DNA from: Candidatus Methanomethylophilaceae archaeon
GTDB lineage: Archaea > Thermoplasmatota > Thermoplasmata > Methanomassiliicoccales > Methanomethylophilaceae
Direction: 5' to 3'
Length of the DNA stretch: 9,303 nucleotides
NCBI GenBank assembly: GCA_016296195.1
Contig: JAEDJU010000046.1
Location: 1-9,303 of the forward strand
The number at the start of each line of letters is the position of its first letter. Position 1 is the first letter of the stretch. Of this stretch, positions 1 through 6,066 are shown piece after piece. Made by a program: the position numbers and the translations under genes. The notes under the pieces are model-generated. The model did not search any database. It was not told the DNA's origin and was given only the letters and a program-made list of their open reading frames with translations.

Positions 1-693
1 CTCACCACCGCGGAGTACATGGCCTTCGAGCTCGGAATGCAGGTTCTCGTCATCATGACCGATGTCACCAACTACTGTGAGGCACTGCGTCAGGTCGGAG
101 CAGCTCGTGAAGAGGTGCCCGGAAGGCGTGGATACCCCGGTTACATGTACACCGACCTCGCACAGCTGTACGAGCGTGCCGGAAGGATCAAGGGCAAGAA
201 GGGATCCATCACTCAGATCCCCATCCTCTCCATGCCCGGAGACGATATCACCCACCCGATCCCCGACCTGTCCGGATACATCACCGAGGGACAGATCGTT
301 CTGTCCAGGGAGCTGCACAGGAACGGAATCTACCCGCCGGTCAACGTCTCCTCATCCCTCAGCAGGCTGATGGGAGGAGGAACCGGAAAGGGCAAGACCC
401 GTGAGGACCACAAGGGAGTCTCCGACCAGCTGTACGCTTCGTACGCAGAGGGTAAGGATCTCCGTGGACTCGTGGCAATCGTTGGAAAGGACTCCCTCTC
501 CGCAAAGGACAGGAAGCTCCTGGACTTCGCCGACCTCTTCGAGGACCGTATCGTCCGCCAGGGAATCGACGAGGACCGTTCCATCGAGGAGACCCTCGAC
601 CTCGCTTGGGAGATCTTCACCGAGCTCGATCTCGATCAGCTCACCAGGATCGACCGTAAGTACATCGAGAAGTACCTGCCCAAGAAAGAGTGA
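1..693 (+). CDS. atpB: A-type ATP synthase subunit B, C-terminal half (5' end outside window)
   Basis: This is the non-catalytic regulatory B subunit of the archaeal A1Ao ATP synthase, part of the A3B3 hexamer on the cytoplasmic side of the membrane. The reading frame is open from base 1, so the first six codons (LTTAEY) precede the internal Met at 19. The 230 visible residues are about half of a typical protein of roughly 460 residues. Family hallmarks are visible: the [20 protein letters not shown] strand near the start, [31 protein letters not shown], and [19 protein letters not shown] followed by [16 protein letters not shown]. The C-terminal helical domain ends with KYLPKKE. The stop lies 5 nt before the atpD ATG, as expected for the conserved ...A-B-D gene order. 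Nothing looks disrupted. Confidence 0.97.
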   Translation, partial: LTTAEYMAFELGMQVLVIMTDVTNYCEALRQVGAAREEVPGRRGYPGYMYTDLAQLYERAGRIKGKKGSITQIPILSMPGDDITHPIPDLSGYITEGQIVLSRELHRNGIYPPVNVSSSLSRLMGGGTGKGKTREDHKGVSDQLYASYAEGKDLRGLVAIVGKDSLSAKDRKLLDFADLFEDRIVRQGIDEDRSIEETLDLAWEIFTELDLDQLTRIDRKYIEKYLPKKE

Positions 694-698
694 TACCC

Positions 699-1334
699 AT
701 GGCTGCACACGATGTCACCCCCAACCGTTCAGTCCTTCTTGACCTGAAGAAGAGGATCAAGCTGACCCAGAGTGGTTACAAGATCATGAAGATGAAGAGA
801 GACGGTCTCATCATCGAGTTCTTCGAGGTCCTCGAGAAGGCCAGGAAGATGCGTGAAGGAGTCTCCGCAGACTACGAGTCCGCAATGGAGAAGATCACCA
901 TCGCCCGCGCGGTAGAGGGAGAGATCGCCGTGAAGAGCGCGGCGTATGCTCTTAAAGCAGACCCGCAGGTGAAACTGGGCAGCAAAAGCATCATGGGAAT
1001 GATGGTCCCCAAGGTAGAGGCCGAGAAGATCCACACCAAGATGACCGAGAAAGGTTACGGTGTCATCTCGACCTCCGCCTACATCGAGGATGCCGCCACG
1101 GCGTTCGAGAAACTCCTCGACACGCTCGTCCGCGCAGCCGAGGTGGAGACCACCATGAAGAAGCTGCTCGATGAGATCGAGAAGACCAAGAGGCGTGTCA
1201 ACGCTCTCGAGTTCAAGATCATTCCCGAGCTCAAGGAGTCGGAGAGGTTCGTCAAGTTCAGTCTCGAAGAGATGGACAGGGAGAACACCACCCGTCTCAA
1301 GCACCTGAAGAAGAAGGGAGATGTAGAGGAGTGA
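699..1334 (+). CDS. atpD: A-type ATP synthase subunit D
   Basis: This is the central-stalk (rotor shaft) subunit, which couples ion flow through the membrane ring to catalysis in A3B3. The 211-residue length is typical of the family. The N-terminal helix (VTPNRSVLLDLKKRIKLTQSGYKIMKMKRDGLIIEF) and the C-terminal helix (EIEKTKRRVNALEFKIIPEL) are signature segments that form the long antiparallel coiled coil. ATG 699 is preferred over a GTG at 690 because the GTG overlaps the atpB stop and the family usually begins just before VTPN. The sequence AGAGTGAT upstream could serve as a weak ribosome-binding site. The gene follows atpB by 5 nt and overlaps the next small ORF by 4 nt, so all three are very likely cotranscribed. 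Confidence 0.96.
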   Translation: MAAHDVTPNRSVLLDLKKRIKLTQSGYKIMKMKRDGLIIEFFEVLEKARKMREGVSADYESAMEKITIARAVEGEIAVKSAAYALKADPQVKLGSKSIMGMMVPKVEAEKIHTKMTEKGYGVISTSAYIEDAATAFEKLLDTLVRAAEVETTMKKLLDEIEKTKRRVNALEFKIIPELKESERFVKFSLEEMDRENTTRLKHLKKKGDVEE

Positions 1335-1477
1335 AGTCACTTGCCGAGCGCGTCTCCGAGATAAGGGACGACCCTGTCAAACTGAAGAGGGTCTTCACCC
1401 TGATCTGGGTGGCATCGTATTCGATGCTCGTGCTCGGAGGCCTCATCATCATCTGGGCCCTGCTTTACGGGATGTAA
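1331..1477 (+). CDS. 48-aa single-span membrane protein at the end of the ATP synthase operon
   Basis: This short ORF opens with GTG inside the atpD stop (GTGA overlap, 1331-1334) and ends with TAA. GGGAG at 1316-1320 is a plausible ribosome-binding site. The peptide has a charged, probably cytoplasmic N-terminal part of about 20 residues (LAERVSEIRDDPVKLKR). One hydrophobic segment follows, at about residues 21-46 (VFTLIWVASYSMLVLGGLII then IWALLY), ending at M48. The stop/start overlap, lack of frame breaks and position before the operon terminator argue that it is translated. Methanosarcina mazei has a small hydrophobic ORF (ahaG) in the corresponding place after ahaD. Whether this one is homologous or merely in the same position cannot be told from here. 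A role as an ATP synthase membrane-sector accessory or assembly factor is speculation. Confidence 0.7.
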   Translation: MKSLAERVSEIRDDPVKLKRVFTLIWVASYSMLVLGGLIIIWALLYGM

Positions 1478-1485
1478 ACCTTTTA

Positions 1486-1499
1486 GGAAATCACTTTCC
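1486..1499 (+). repeat. Small inverted repeat GGAAA-N4-TTTCC after the ATP synthase operon
   Basis: GGAAA (1486-1490) and TTTCC (1495-1499) can form a 5-bp stem with a TCAC loop. It lies between TTTT at 1481-1484 and the main terminator hairpin. It may add to transcript-end structure. On its own it is too short to call a terminator. Confidence 0.35.
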
Positions 1500-1500
1500 A

Positions 1501-1533
1501 GCCGGTCTCCGGACCGGCACATTCCATTGTTTT
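1501..1533 (+). terminator. Hairpin plus T-run terminator of the ATP synthase operon
   Basis: GCCGGTC (1501-1507) pairs perfectly with GACCGGC (1512-1518) around a TCCG tetraloop. TTGTTTT (1527-1533) follows shortly after. It lies 24 nt beyond the stop of the small membrane protein. The whole gap 1478-1614 is the convergent space between this operon and the DP1 gene, and I see no other gene in it. The opposite strand lacks a good T-run next to the stem, so the plus-strand direction is favoured. Confidence 0.7.
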
Positions 1534-1614
1534 CCGAGATTCACCCGTATCCCGTTTCAGAGAACCATGTCATGTGGTATCGGAGACGGTGATATCCGCA
1601 AAAGGGGATGGACC

Positions 1615-3051
1615 TCAGGCTTCCCTGAAGTTGTGCATGGTGATCCTTCCCGATGCGAGGCTCACCACAGGCATTATGCTGGGGTCGGGATTGAAGTTGT
1701 GCATCCTCTGGTACTCGGTCTGGTCCTGCCATGTGGATGCGTTGATGAGTCTGACTCCGTTGTATATCTCCTGACCTGCACCGTGGACATGTCCGGATAC
1801 GAAGATGTCCGGGATGTACTCCATGGCCATGTAGTCCTTCTTCTCGGGTGCGAGGGCGTTCCTCTGACCGTAGATCGGTGCGAGATGGCGTCTGACGCAC
1901 ATCTCCTTCATGACCTTGAGCGGATCATCGTATGTGAGCTGCTGCACACCTGCGATCCAATCATCCATGCTCTTGCCGTGGTATGTCAGGACGGTCCTGC
2001 CCTCGACGTTCAGGTAGATGGGGTTTCCGACCATCAGGATGTTGGAATCGAAGGTCTTCGTGAACACGGAGTTCAGTGCCGGCTGCGGTTCCGCCAGACG
2101 TGCGGCATCGTGGTTTCCGGGATGGATGACCATCTTGATGTGGTCCGGGATGTCCTTCAGGTATTCTGACAGGCGCTCGTACTGCTGGTAGATGTCACCT
2201 ATCGAGAGCTCCTTGTCCTGATCAGGGAACACTCCGATACCGTCGACGACGTCACCGGGGAACACGATGTAGTTGAGATCCTCCTTCACGGAGTTCTCCT
2301 TGAGCCATCTTATCATGCGGTCCCAATCCTTCTCCAGGAATGTGGTGCTCCCGACATGGACATCCGATAGGAATGCGATCTTCGAGACCGAGTCGCTGAG
2401 CTCCCATGTGTTGCTCTTCGGGATGTCCGGGCGGTAGATCTTCTCCGCCATCATCAACGTCCTCTGTGCGTTGGGTTTGGCAACGATACCTATGACCTCG
2501 TCCTCCACGAAGGTCTCTCCGGCCAGGGGCGATTCCTTCGAGATGAAGATCTTGGCGGTGTCCGTGTCATCCTCGACGGTCAGCATGGTGTGGCCGTTCT
2601 TGGTGGTGGATTTCTCATAGACTATGCCGATGATGCGGGTCTCCCTGTCGAGTGTCTTCGCACGGGAGATGTCCATCGCCCTTCCGAAGTCATTGCGTTT
2701 CTCGATCAGTCTCCTGAGTGTGAAGTACCTGCTCCTGAAGTACTGGGCGAAGTCGTTGACCTTACCCTCGCAGGTGGATTCACCCGTGATGTCCGTTCCC
2801 TTGACGATGTGGATGTCAGGGGTGAACTTGTTGTGGGGTTTGATCTCCTTCTCGGATTGGAAGAGGATCTTGTCACCGGCGATGCAATCCATGATGTCCT
2901 GCTTGTTCACGAACATCATGTTCTTCGAGAGATGCGAGAATACCGTGTTGGTGAATCCCATCGGATCGTTGTTCGAGAGGATCATCTCCATCGCATCGGG
3001 CGAGAAGAAAATCTTCCTCCTTGCGGCTGCCGACAGGATCTCCTCTTTCAT
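1615..3051 (-). CDS. polB: DNA polymerase II (PolD) small subunit DP1, 3'-5' exonuclease
   Basis: DP1 is the proofreading exonuclease and accessory subunit of the archaeal replicative polymerase PolD, and partners with the large DP2 subunit, which is not in this window. The 478-residue protein has an OB-fold region at about residues 136-205 and then an Mre11-like calcineurin-type phosphoesterase domain. The metal-binding motifs are all present: SDVHVGS (D230, H232), FPGDVVDG (D267, D270), HPGNHD (312-315), TYHGKSMDD (356-364) and SGHVHG (H421, H423), so proofreading activity is expected. The start at 3051 was chosen because it gives the KEEILSAAARRKIFFSP N-terminus and sits 29 nt after a TATA-like box. 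A 30-codon upstream extension would cross that promoter and looks unlike the family. The gene is a single unit, divergent from the UPF0201 operon. Confidence 0.95.
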   Translation of the reverse strand: MKEEILSAAARRKIFFSPDAMEMILSNNDPMGFTNTVFSHLSKNMMFVNKQDIMDCIAGDKILFQSEKEIKPHNKFTPDIHIVKGTDITGESTCEGKVNDFAQYFRSRYFTLRRLIEKRNDFGRAMDISRAKTLDRETRIIGIVYEKSTTKNGHTMLTVEDDTDTAKIFISKESPLAGETFVEDEVIGIVAKPNAQRTLMMAEKIYRPDIPKSNTWELSDSVSKIAFLSDVHVGSTTFLEKDWDRMIRWLKENSVKEDLNYIVFPGDVVDGIGVFPDQDKELSIGDIYQQYERLSEYLKDIPDHIKMVIHPGNHDAARLAEPQPALNSVFTKTFDSNILMVGNPIYLNVEGRTVLTYHGKSMDDWIAGVQQLTYDDPLKVMKEMCVRRHLAPIYGQRNALAPEKKDYMAMEYIPDIFVSGHVHGAGQEIYNGVRLINASTWQDQTEYQRMHNFNPDPSIMPVVSLASGRITMHNFREA

Positions 3052-3072
3052 GAATGACCTGATGCACCGACC

Positions 3073-3081
3073 TGTAAAAAA
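3073..3081 (-). promoter_or_regulatory. Probable TATA-like box A for the DP1 gene
   Basis: On the minus strand this reads TTTTTTACA, close to an archaeal box A. Its centre is about 26 nt upstream of the DP1 ATG at 3051, which would place transcription start at or next to the start codon. AGGTCA between the box and the ATG is only a weak Shine-Dalgarno match. The assignment rests on spacing and base composition. Confidence 0.5.
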
Positions 3082-3095
3082 GAGATGCGATGTGA

Positions 3096-3107
3096 CCCAT
3101 CGATGGG
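3096..3107. promoter_or_regulatory. 12-bp perfect palindrome CCCATCGATGGG, candidate operator
   Basis: This perfect dyad lies inside the 138-bp divergent promoter region. It is about 24 nt upstream of the DP1 TATA-like box and about 60 nt upstream of the TATA box on the other strand. A symmetric site here could bind a dimeric regulator affecting one or both genes. No regulator is identified and a chance palindrome is possible. Confidence 0.35.
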
Positions 3108-3144
3108 AATGTCCGCCAGTGTCTCTATCGACGGTCCACACGAA

Positions 3145-3158
3145 GGAAAACAGTTTCC
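3145..3158. repeat. Inverted repeat GGAAA-N4-TTTCC abutting a TATA box
   Basis: GGAAA (3145-3149) and TTTCC (3154-3158) flank ACAG and end 1 nt before the plus-strand TATA box, where the BRE element or a repressor site would lie. The half-sites match those at 1486-1499 with a different spacer. It may be coincidental. Confidence 0.3.
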
Positions 3159-3159
3159 G

Positions 3160-3167
3160 TTTATATA
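3160..3167 (+). promoter_or_regulatory. TATA box of the UPF0201/isomerase operon
   Basis: TTTATATA is a near-consensus archaeal box A. Its first T is 30 nt upstream of the A of ATG 3190, so transcription should start at about that A. This implies a leaderless mRNA and supports ATG 3190 over the in-frame TTG at 3178 and GTG at 3184. Confidence 0.75.
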
Positions 3168-3189
3168 CTAGTGAATCTTGGATGTGAAC

Positions 3190-3576
3190 ATGACTGCAGT
3201 AAGGATATCCTGTCCGGTCAATCCGAGTGAAGATGAGGAGAAAGTACGTTCCGCCGTCCTCTCCATTTTCCCGGATGCGGAGCTTTCGCTGAACGATGGA
3301 CGCTTGGAGGGTGAGGCAACCCTCGATAGGTTCTCCAAGGCCATCCGCAGACAGAAGATATTGGATGCCACCCGTGCGGTCATGATCATGAACTCACGTG
3401 GGAACACCACCCGTCTCTCCCTGAACAAACAGGTTGCCACCGTTGGGAAGGTGTCCTTCGCTGACAAAAGGCCCGTCCTCGGAGCCATCGAGGTCACCAT
3501 CGAGGATGACGATCTCATGGCACTCATCGACAGGGTGGCCCCGATAACCGTGGATGGAGAGGAGGTCATCCAATGA
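3190..3576 (+). CDS. UPF0201 / COG1325 family RNA-binding protein
   Basis: This 128-residue protein matches the archaeal UPF0201 family (COG1325, a dsRBD-like fold described as a predicted exosome-associated RNA-binding subunit). Recognisable family segments are ISCPVNPSEDEEKVRSAVLS with IFPDAEL at 6-32, RRQKILDATRA near 53, NTTRLSLNKQVATVGKVSF at 72-90, LGAIEVTIE at 97-105 and IDRVAPITVDG at 113-123. The biochemical role has not been established, and RNA binding is inferred from the fold. ATG 3190 is chosen from TATA spacing. A strong ribosome-binding site (3561-3566) and an ATGA overlap at the end link it translationally to the next gene. Confidence 0.85.
   Translation: MTAVRISCPVNPSEDEEKVRSAVLSIFPDAELSLNDGRLEGEATLDRFSKAIRRQKILDATRAVMIMNSRGNTTRLSLNKQVATVGKVSFADKRPVLGAIEVTIEDDDLMALIDRVAPITVDGEEVIQ
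3561..3566 (+). promoter_or_regulatory. Strong Shine-Dalgarno site for the isomerase-like gene
   Basis: GGAGGT within GGAGGTCATC is nearly a perfect complement to the archaeal 16S 3' end. It lies 6 nt before ATG 3573, inside the end of the UPF0201 gene, and fixes the start of the downstream gene. Confidence 0.75.
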
Positions 3577-4331
3577 TCGGTGTCTCCTGCACCCATTTCG
3601 GAGCGGAGCAGCCCTCCGTAATCCTGGATCGTATCGTGGGTAAGTTCGAGTTGTGGGAGATCTTCTCCGAGGGTAAGAACAGCATCGTGCAGAACAAGGA
3701 GTTCTTCGCGGACCTCCTTCCTTCCTACGACCTCAGCTATTCGGTCCATGCGCCGATCTGCGATCTGAACATCGCCGCCATAAGCGACAGGCTCAGGGAG
3801 GCATCCTTCAAGGAGACCGTTGCCACCGCGATGTCGGCCAACGACCTGGACATCAGGGTGATGACCGTCCATCCCGGACTCTACTCCATGGCTGTCAAAG
3901 GTCTCGAGGGCCGTTCCCTGGAGAATGCGGCCAAGGTGATGAAGGGTCTGGATCACATCTCCAAGGAGTATGGTGTGACGATGGCAGTGGAGAATATGCC
4001 CGATGTACCCTATTTCATCGGACGTACCGCTCTGGAGTTACAGCAGGTGATATCGGATACGGACCTCTCCGTTTGCTTCGACGTGGGGCATGCCAACACC
4101 ACAGGTCAGATCGATGAGATGATTGAGACCTTCGGTGACCGCATCGTCAATGTCCACATCCACGATAACAACGGTGAGAGGGACCAGCATCTGACCATCG
4201 GCGATGGGAACATAGACTACGTCGATGTGTTCTCGAAGCTGTCCTCCTATCAGGGCAACTTCGTGATAGAGGCGCGCGACCTGGAATCCGCCATCGAATC
4301 CCAGGACCGCATCGCCGAGATGCTCGAGTGA
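3573..4331 (+). CDS. Sugar phosphate isomerase/epimerase-like TIM-barrel protein (COG1082, endonuclease IV-like)
   Basis: This 252-residue protein has the xylose-isomerase-like/AP endonuclease 2 TIM-barrel pattern with its divalent-metal ligands on successive strands. These are YSVHAPICDLNI (H59), VHPG (H100), MAVENMP (E140), CFDVGHANTTG (D170, H173), VNVHIHDNN (H195, H197, D198), QHLTIGDGNIDY (H206) and FVIEARD (E233). The full set suggests an active metalloenzyme. The family includes sugar isomerases, epimerases and endonuclease IV, and the exact substrate cannot be deduced. It overlaps the UPF0201 stop by 4 nt and is presumably cotranscribed. Its stop is only 3 nt from the stop of the convergent CPBP gene. 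A DNA-repair nuclease role is the main alternative. Confidence 0.85.
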   Translation: MIGVSCTHFGAEQPSVILDRIVGKFELWEIFSEGKNSIVQNKEFFADLLPSYDLSYSVHAPICDLNIAAISDRLREASFKETVATAMSANDLDIRVMTVHPGLYSMAVKGLEGRSLENAAKVMKGLDHISKEYGVTMAVENMPDVPYFIGRTALELQQVISDTDLSVCFDVGHANTTGQIDEMIETFGDRIVNVHIHDNNGERDQHLTIGDGNIDYVDVFSKLSSYQGNFVIEARDLESAIESQDRIAEMLE

Positions 4332-4334
4332 GCA

Positions 4335-5456
4335 TCAATCCTCTTTTCCTTCACTGCCGGTCTCGAAACCGCAGATCGGCAGTTCCCTTATCCTGCGTAT
4401 GCCGTCGGAGGTCTTCTTGAGAACCTCTATCAGGCATACGAGTCCGGCGACCAGCAGTATGAGAAATAGTGCCGACGCCATGACATCGTTGACCGATACG
4501 AGGATGCTCAGGTAATCATTCAGGAAATGGTACATGATGGATGCGTGGACACCGTATTCGATGTACAGCCACCCCATCGCCAGTCCTCCGAAGATCGTCG
4601 GGAAGATCTTGGCGATACCCCATGATCCCATGTGTGCGACCGCGAATATGATGGATGATGCGATGAGCAGTATCAGTGCGACCCTGCTCATACCGAATCC
4701 TCCTAGGAGGTTCTTCAGGAAATCCCTCCTACCGTAGCACAGTGCGAGAAGTGCCATCGGGACACCGATGATGACGACCCTGGAGGCTATCTCCTCTATC
4801 ACCGCGGCTTCGGCGTAGCTGAATATGGACTCGCCCATGCTCATCTCGTTTATCCATTCCGGAACCTCGAGCGGTTCTCCGAATGCCCCGATTATGAGCA
4901 TCACGATCAGTTCGAGGATGATAACCGATCCGAACAGCATGGCGATGCCGTAGAGCGGTGTCCTCTCCACCTTCGATGTGTCACCATCCGACCTGGGTTT
5001 CATGGCAGGTAGCGATTGGTACATCGTGACCGCGAATGACAGGATGATCGCGATGGCTATGAGGACGAAGTACGCCTGACCGGAGGCCCCTGTGAACGTG
5101 CAGACCTTCACTATACCGGGAAGGAGAAGGAAGAATGTCGTCTTGTTGTCGAAGACCCAATCCAGTCCATCTCCGAAGAAATAGAGCATGGACCCGAGTT
5201 CGGCCACCAGGGCTATGATGATGAAGACCGTGGAGAACAGTGTCCCCATCTTCATGGGGTTGGGGGATCCTGCATTCTTGTTCTCGGAGACGGGTTGGCT
5301 GTGTCCCTCGAGGCGTCTTCCGCATTTCCCGCAGTACTCATATCCCTCGTGTTCGTATTGTGCGCAGTACAGGCAACCCTCGTTCAGGGGATTGCCGCAT
5401 CCGGGACAGAAGGAATAGCCCTTCTCCCTACTTTCCTCGCATCTGTCGCAGACCAT
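4335..5456 (-). CDS. CPBP-family intramembrane protease with N-terminal double zinc ribbon
   Basis: This is a predicted multi-pass membrane metalloprotease of the CPBP (CAAX protease and bacteriocin-processing, 'Abi') family. The 373 residues begin with two four-cysteine zinc ribbons: C3/C6 with C17/C20, and C28/C31 with C42/C45. A polar linker follows, then about seven or eight hydrophobic segments from residue 69 to 345. The three catalytic motifs are present: EEIASR (E221, E222, R226), FAVAH (F271, H275) and HFLND (H310, D314). The protein should therefore be an active protease with a soluble, probably cytoplasmic, zinc module. The C-terminal tail after 345 is polar. The start has GGTGGTGAG just upstream, overlapping the previous gene's stop, and only 1 nt separates the two genes. 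The substrate is unknown. Confidence 0.85.
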   Translation of the reverse strand: MVCDRCEESREKGYSFCPGCGNPLNEGCLYCAQYEHEGYEYCGKCGRRLEGHSQPVSENKNAGSPNPMKMGTLFSTVFIIIALVAELGSMLYFFGDGLDWVFDNKTTFFLLLPGIVKVCTFTGASGQAYFVLIAIAIILSFAVTMYQSLPAMKPRSDGDTSKVERTPLYGIAMLFGSVIILELIVMLIIGAFGEPLEVPEWINEMSMGESIFSYAEAAVIEEIASRVVIIGVPMALLALCYGRRDFLKNLLGGFGMSRVALILLIASSIIFAVAHMGSWGIAKIFPTIFGGLAMGWLYIEYGVHASIMYHFLNDYLSILVSVNDVMASALFLILLVAGLVCLIEVLKKTSDGIRRIRELPICGFETGSEGKED

Positions 5457-5457
5457 C

Positions 5458-6066
5458 TCACCACCCCAGTTCGGACACCACGCCGTCCACGCGTTCGATC
5501 TCGATGACTGCCAGGAGGTTCTTCCTGAACCTGGCGATGTCCCTGATCTGTTCAGCCATGTACCTTTCCCTGTTGCGGGAGGTCTCGCGGTATCCCTTCA
5601 CCGTGTTGACGTAATCGTCCCATTCCCTGGCGAACGATTCCGGGCTCTCCAGTCTGAATCCCTTCTTCAGACCCTTCTTCGCCAGACGATGTTCCCTCAC
5701 GAAGTCCGTGACACCCACGGTGTCGCAGTACATCTGCGTGAAATCGTCATCGTTCATGTCCAGGGGTATGACGTTCATCCCCTTCTCCCTCACCGAATCG
5801 ATGAGGGCGCACATGGCAGGGGATGGGAACTCCACCTGCCCGAATTTCGATATGTGTTCGGCGTAGACCAGGTCCAGTTCGCTGACCTCGAACTCCTCGT
5901 CGATGTTGGCGCGGTTCTTGATCGTCTGTACTCCCTCTATCCCGAGGGACACGGCATACGCTTCGTAATCCCCGACCAGTCCCCTGACCCTCTCGGCCTC
6001 GGATATCAGTCCGTTGACCACCGGGATGATGTCTACTGAGCAGTCCCCTATCCTTCCGGATATCAT
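5458..6066 (-). CDS. Hypothetical protein, possible degenerate TraB/TIKI-family member
   Basis: This 202-residue soluble protein has no signal peptide or membrane span. I do not recognise it firmly. Several segments resemble the TraB/GumN/TIKI superfamily: PVVNGLISEAERVRGLV (15-31) where the first GxxH strand-helix would be, PSPAMCALIDSVREKGMNVI with PLDMND (81-106), RNRERYMAEQIRD (164-176, matching the conserved RNxxMA helix) and VIEIERVDGVVSEL (187-200) where the second GxxH usually lies. Both histidine motifs appear to be missing, which would make it a non-catalytic relative. Its ATG overlaps the upstream regulator's TGA (ATGA, 6063-6066) and it ends 1 nt before the CPBP gene, so the three genes are probably translationally coupled. 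The family assignment is by eye only. Confidence 0.85.
   Translation of the reverse strand: MISGRIGDCSVDIIPVVNGLISEAERVRGLVGDYEAYAVSLGIEGVQTIKNRANIDEEFEVSELDLVYAEHISKFGQVEFPSPAMCALIDSVREKGMNVIPLDMNDDDFTQMYCDTVGVTDFVREHRLAKKGLKKGFRLESPESFAREWDDYVNTVKGYRETSRNRERYMAEQIRDIARFRKNLLAVIEIERVDGVVSELGW

Noticed and set aside
690..698. GTG start for atpD at 690
   Set aside because: It adds three residues inside the atpB stop region. ATG 699 fits the family N-terminus better.
1567..2169. 200-codon open frame on the plus strand opposite the DP1 gene
   Set aside because: It lies antisense to the conserved phosphoesterase domain of DP1, has no recognisable domain, and has no promoter or ribosome-binding support. 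Its openness follows from codon bias.
3052..3141. 30-codon N-terminal extension of DP1 (start at 3141)
   Set aside because: It would span the TATA-like box and palindrome, has weak family resemblance, and ATG 3051 has correct promoter spacing.
3168..3956. 262-codon minus-strand open frame across the UPF0201 and isomerase genes
   Set aside because: It is antisense to two recognisable genes and to their promoter, and its product has no recognisable domain.
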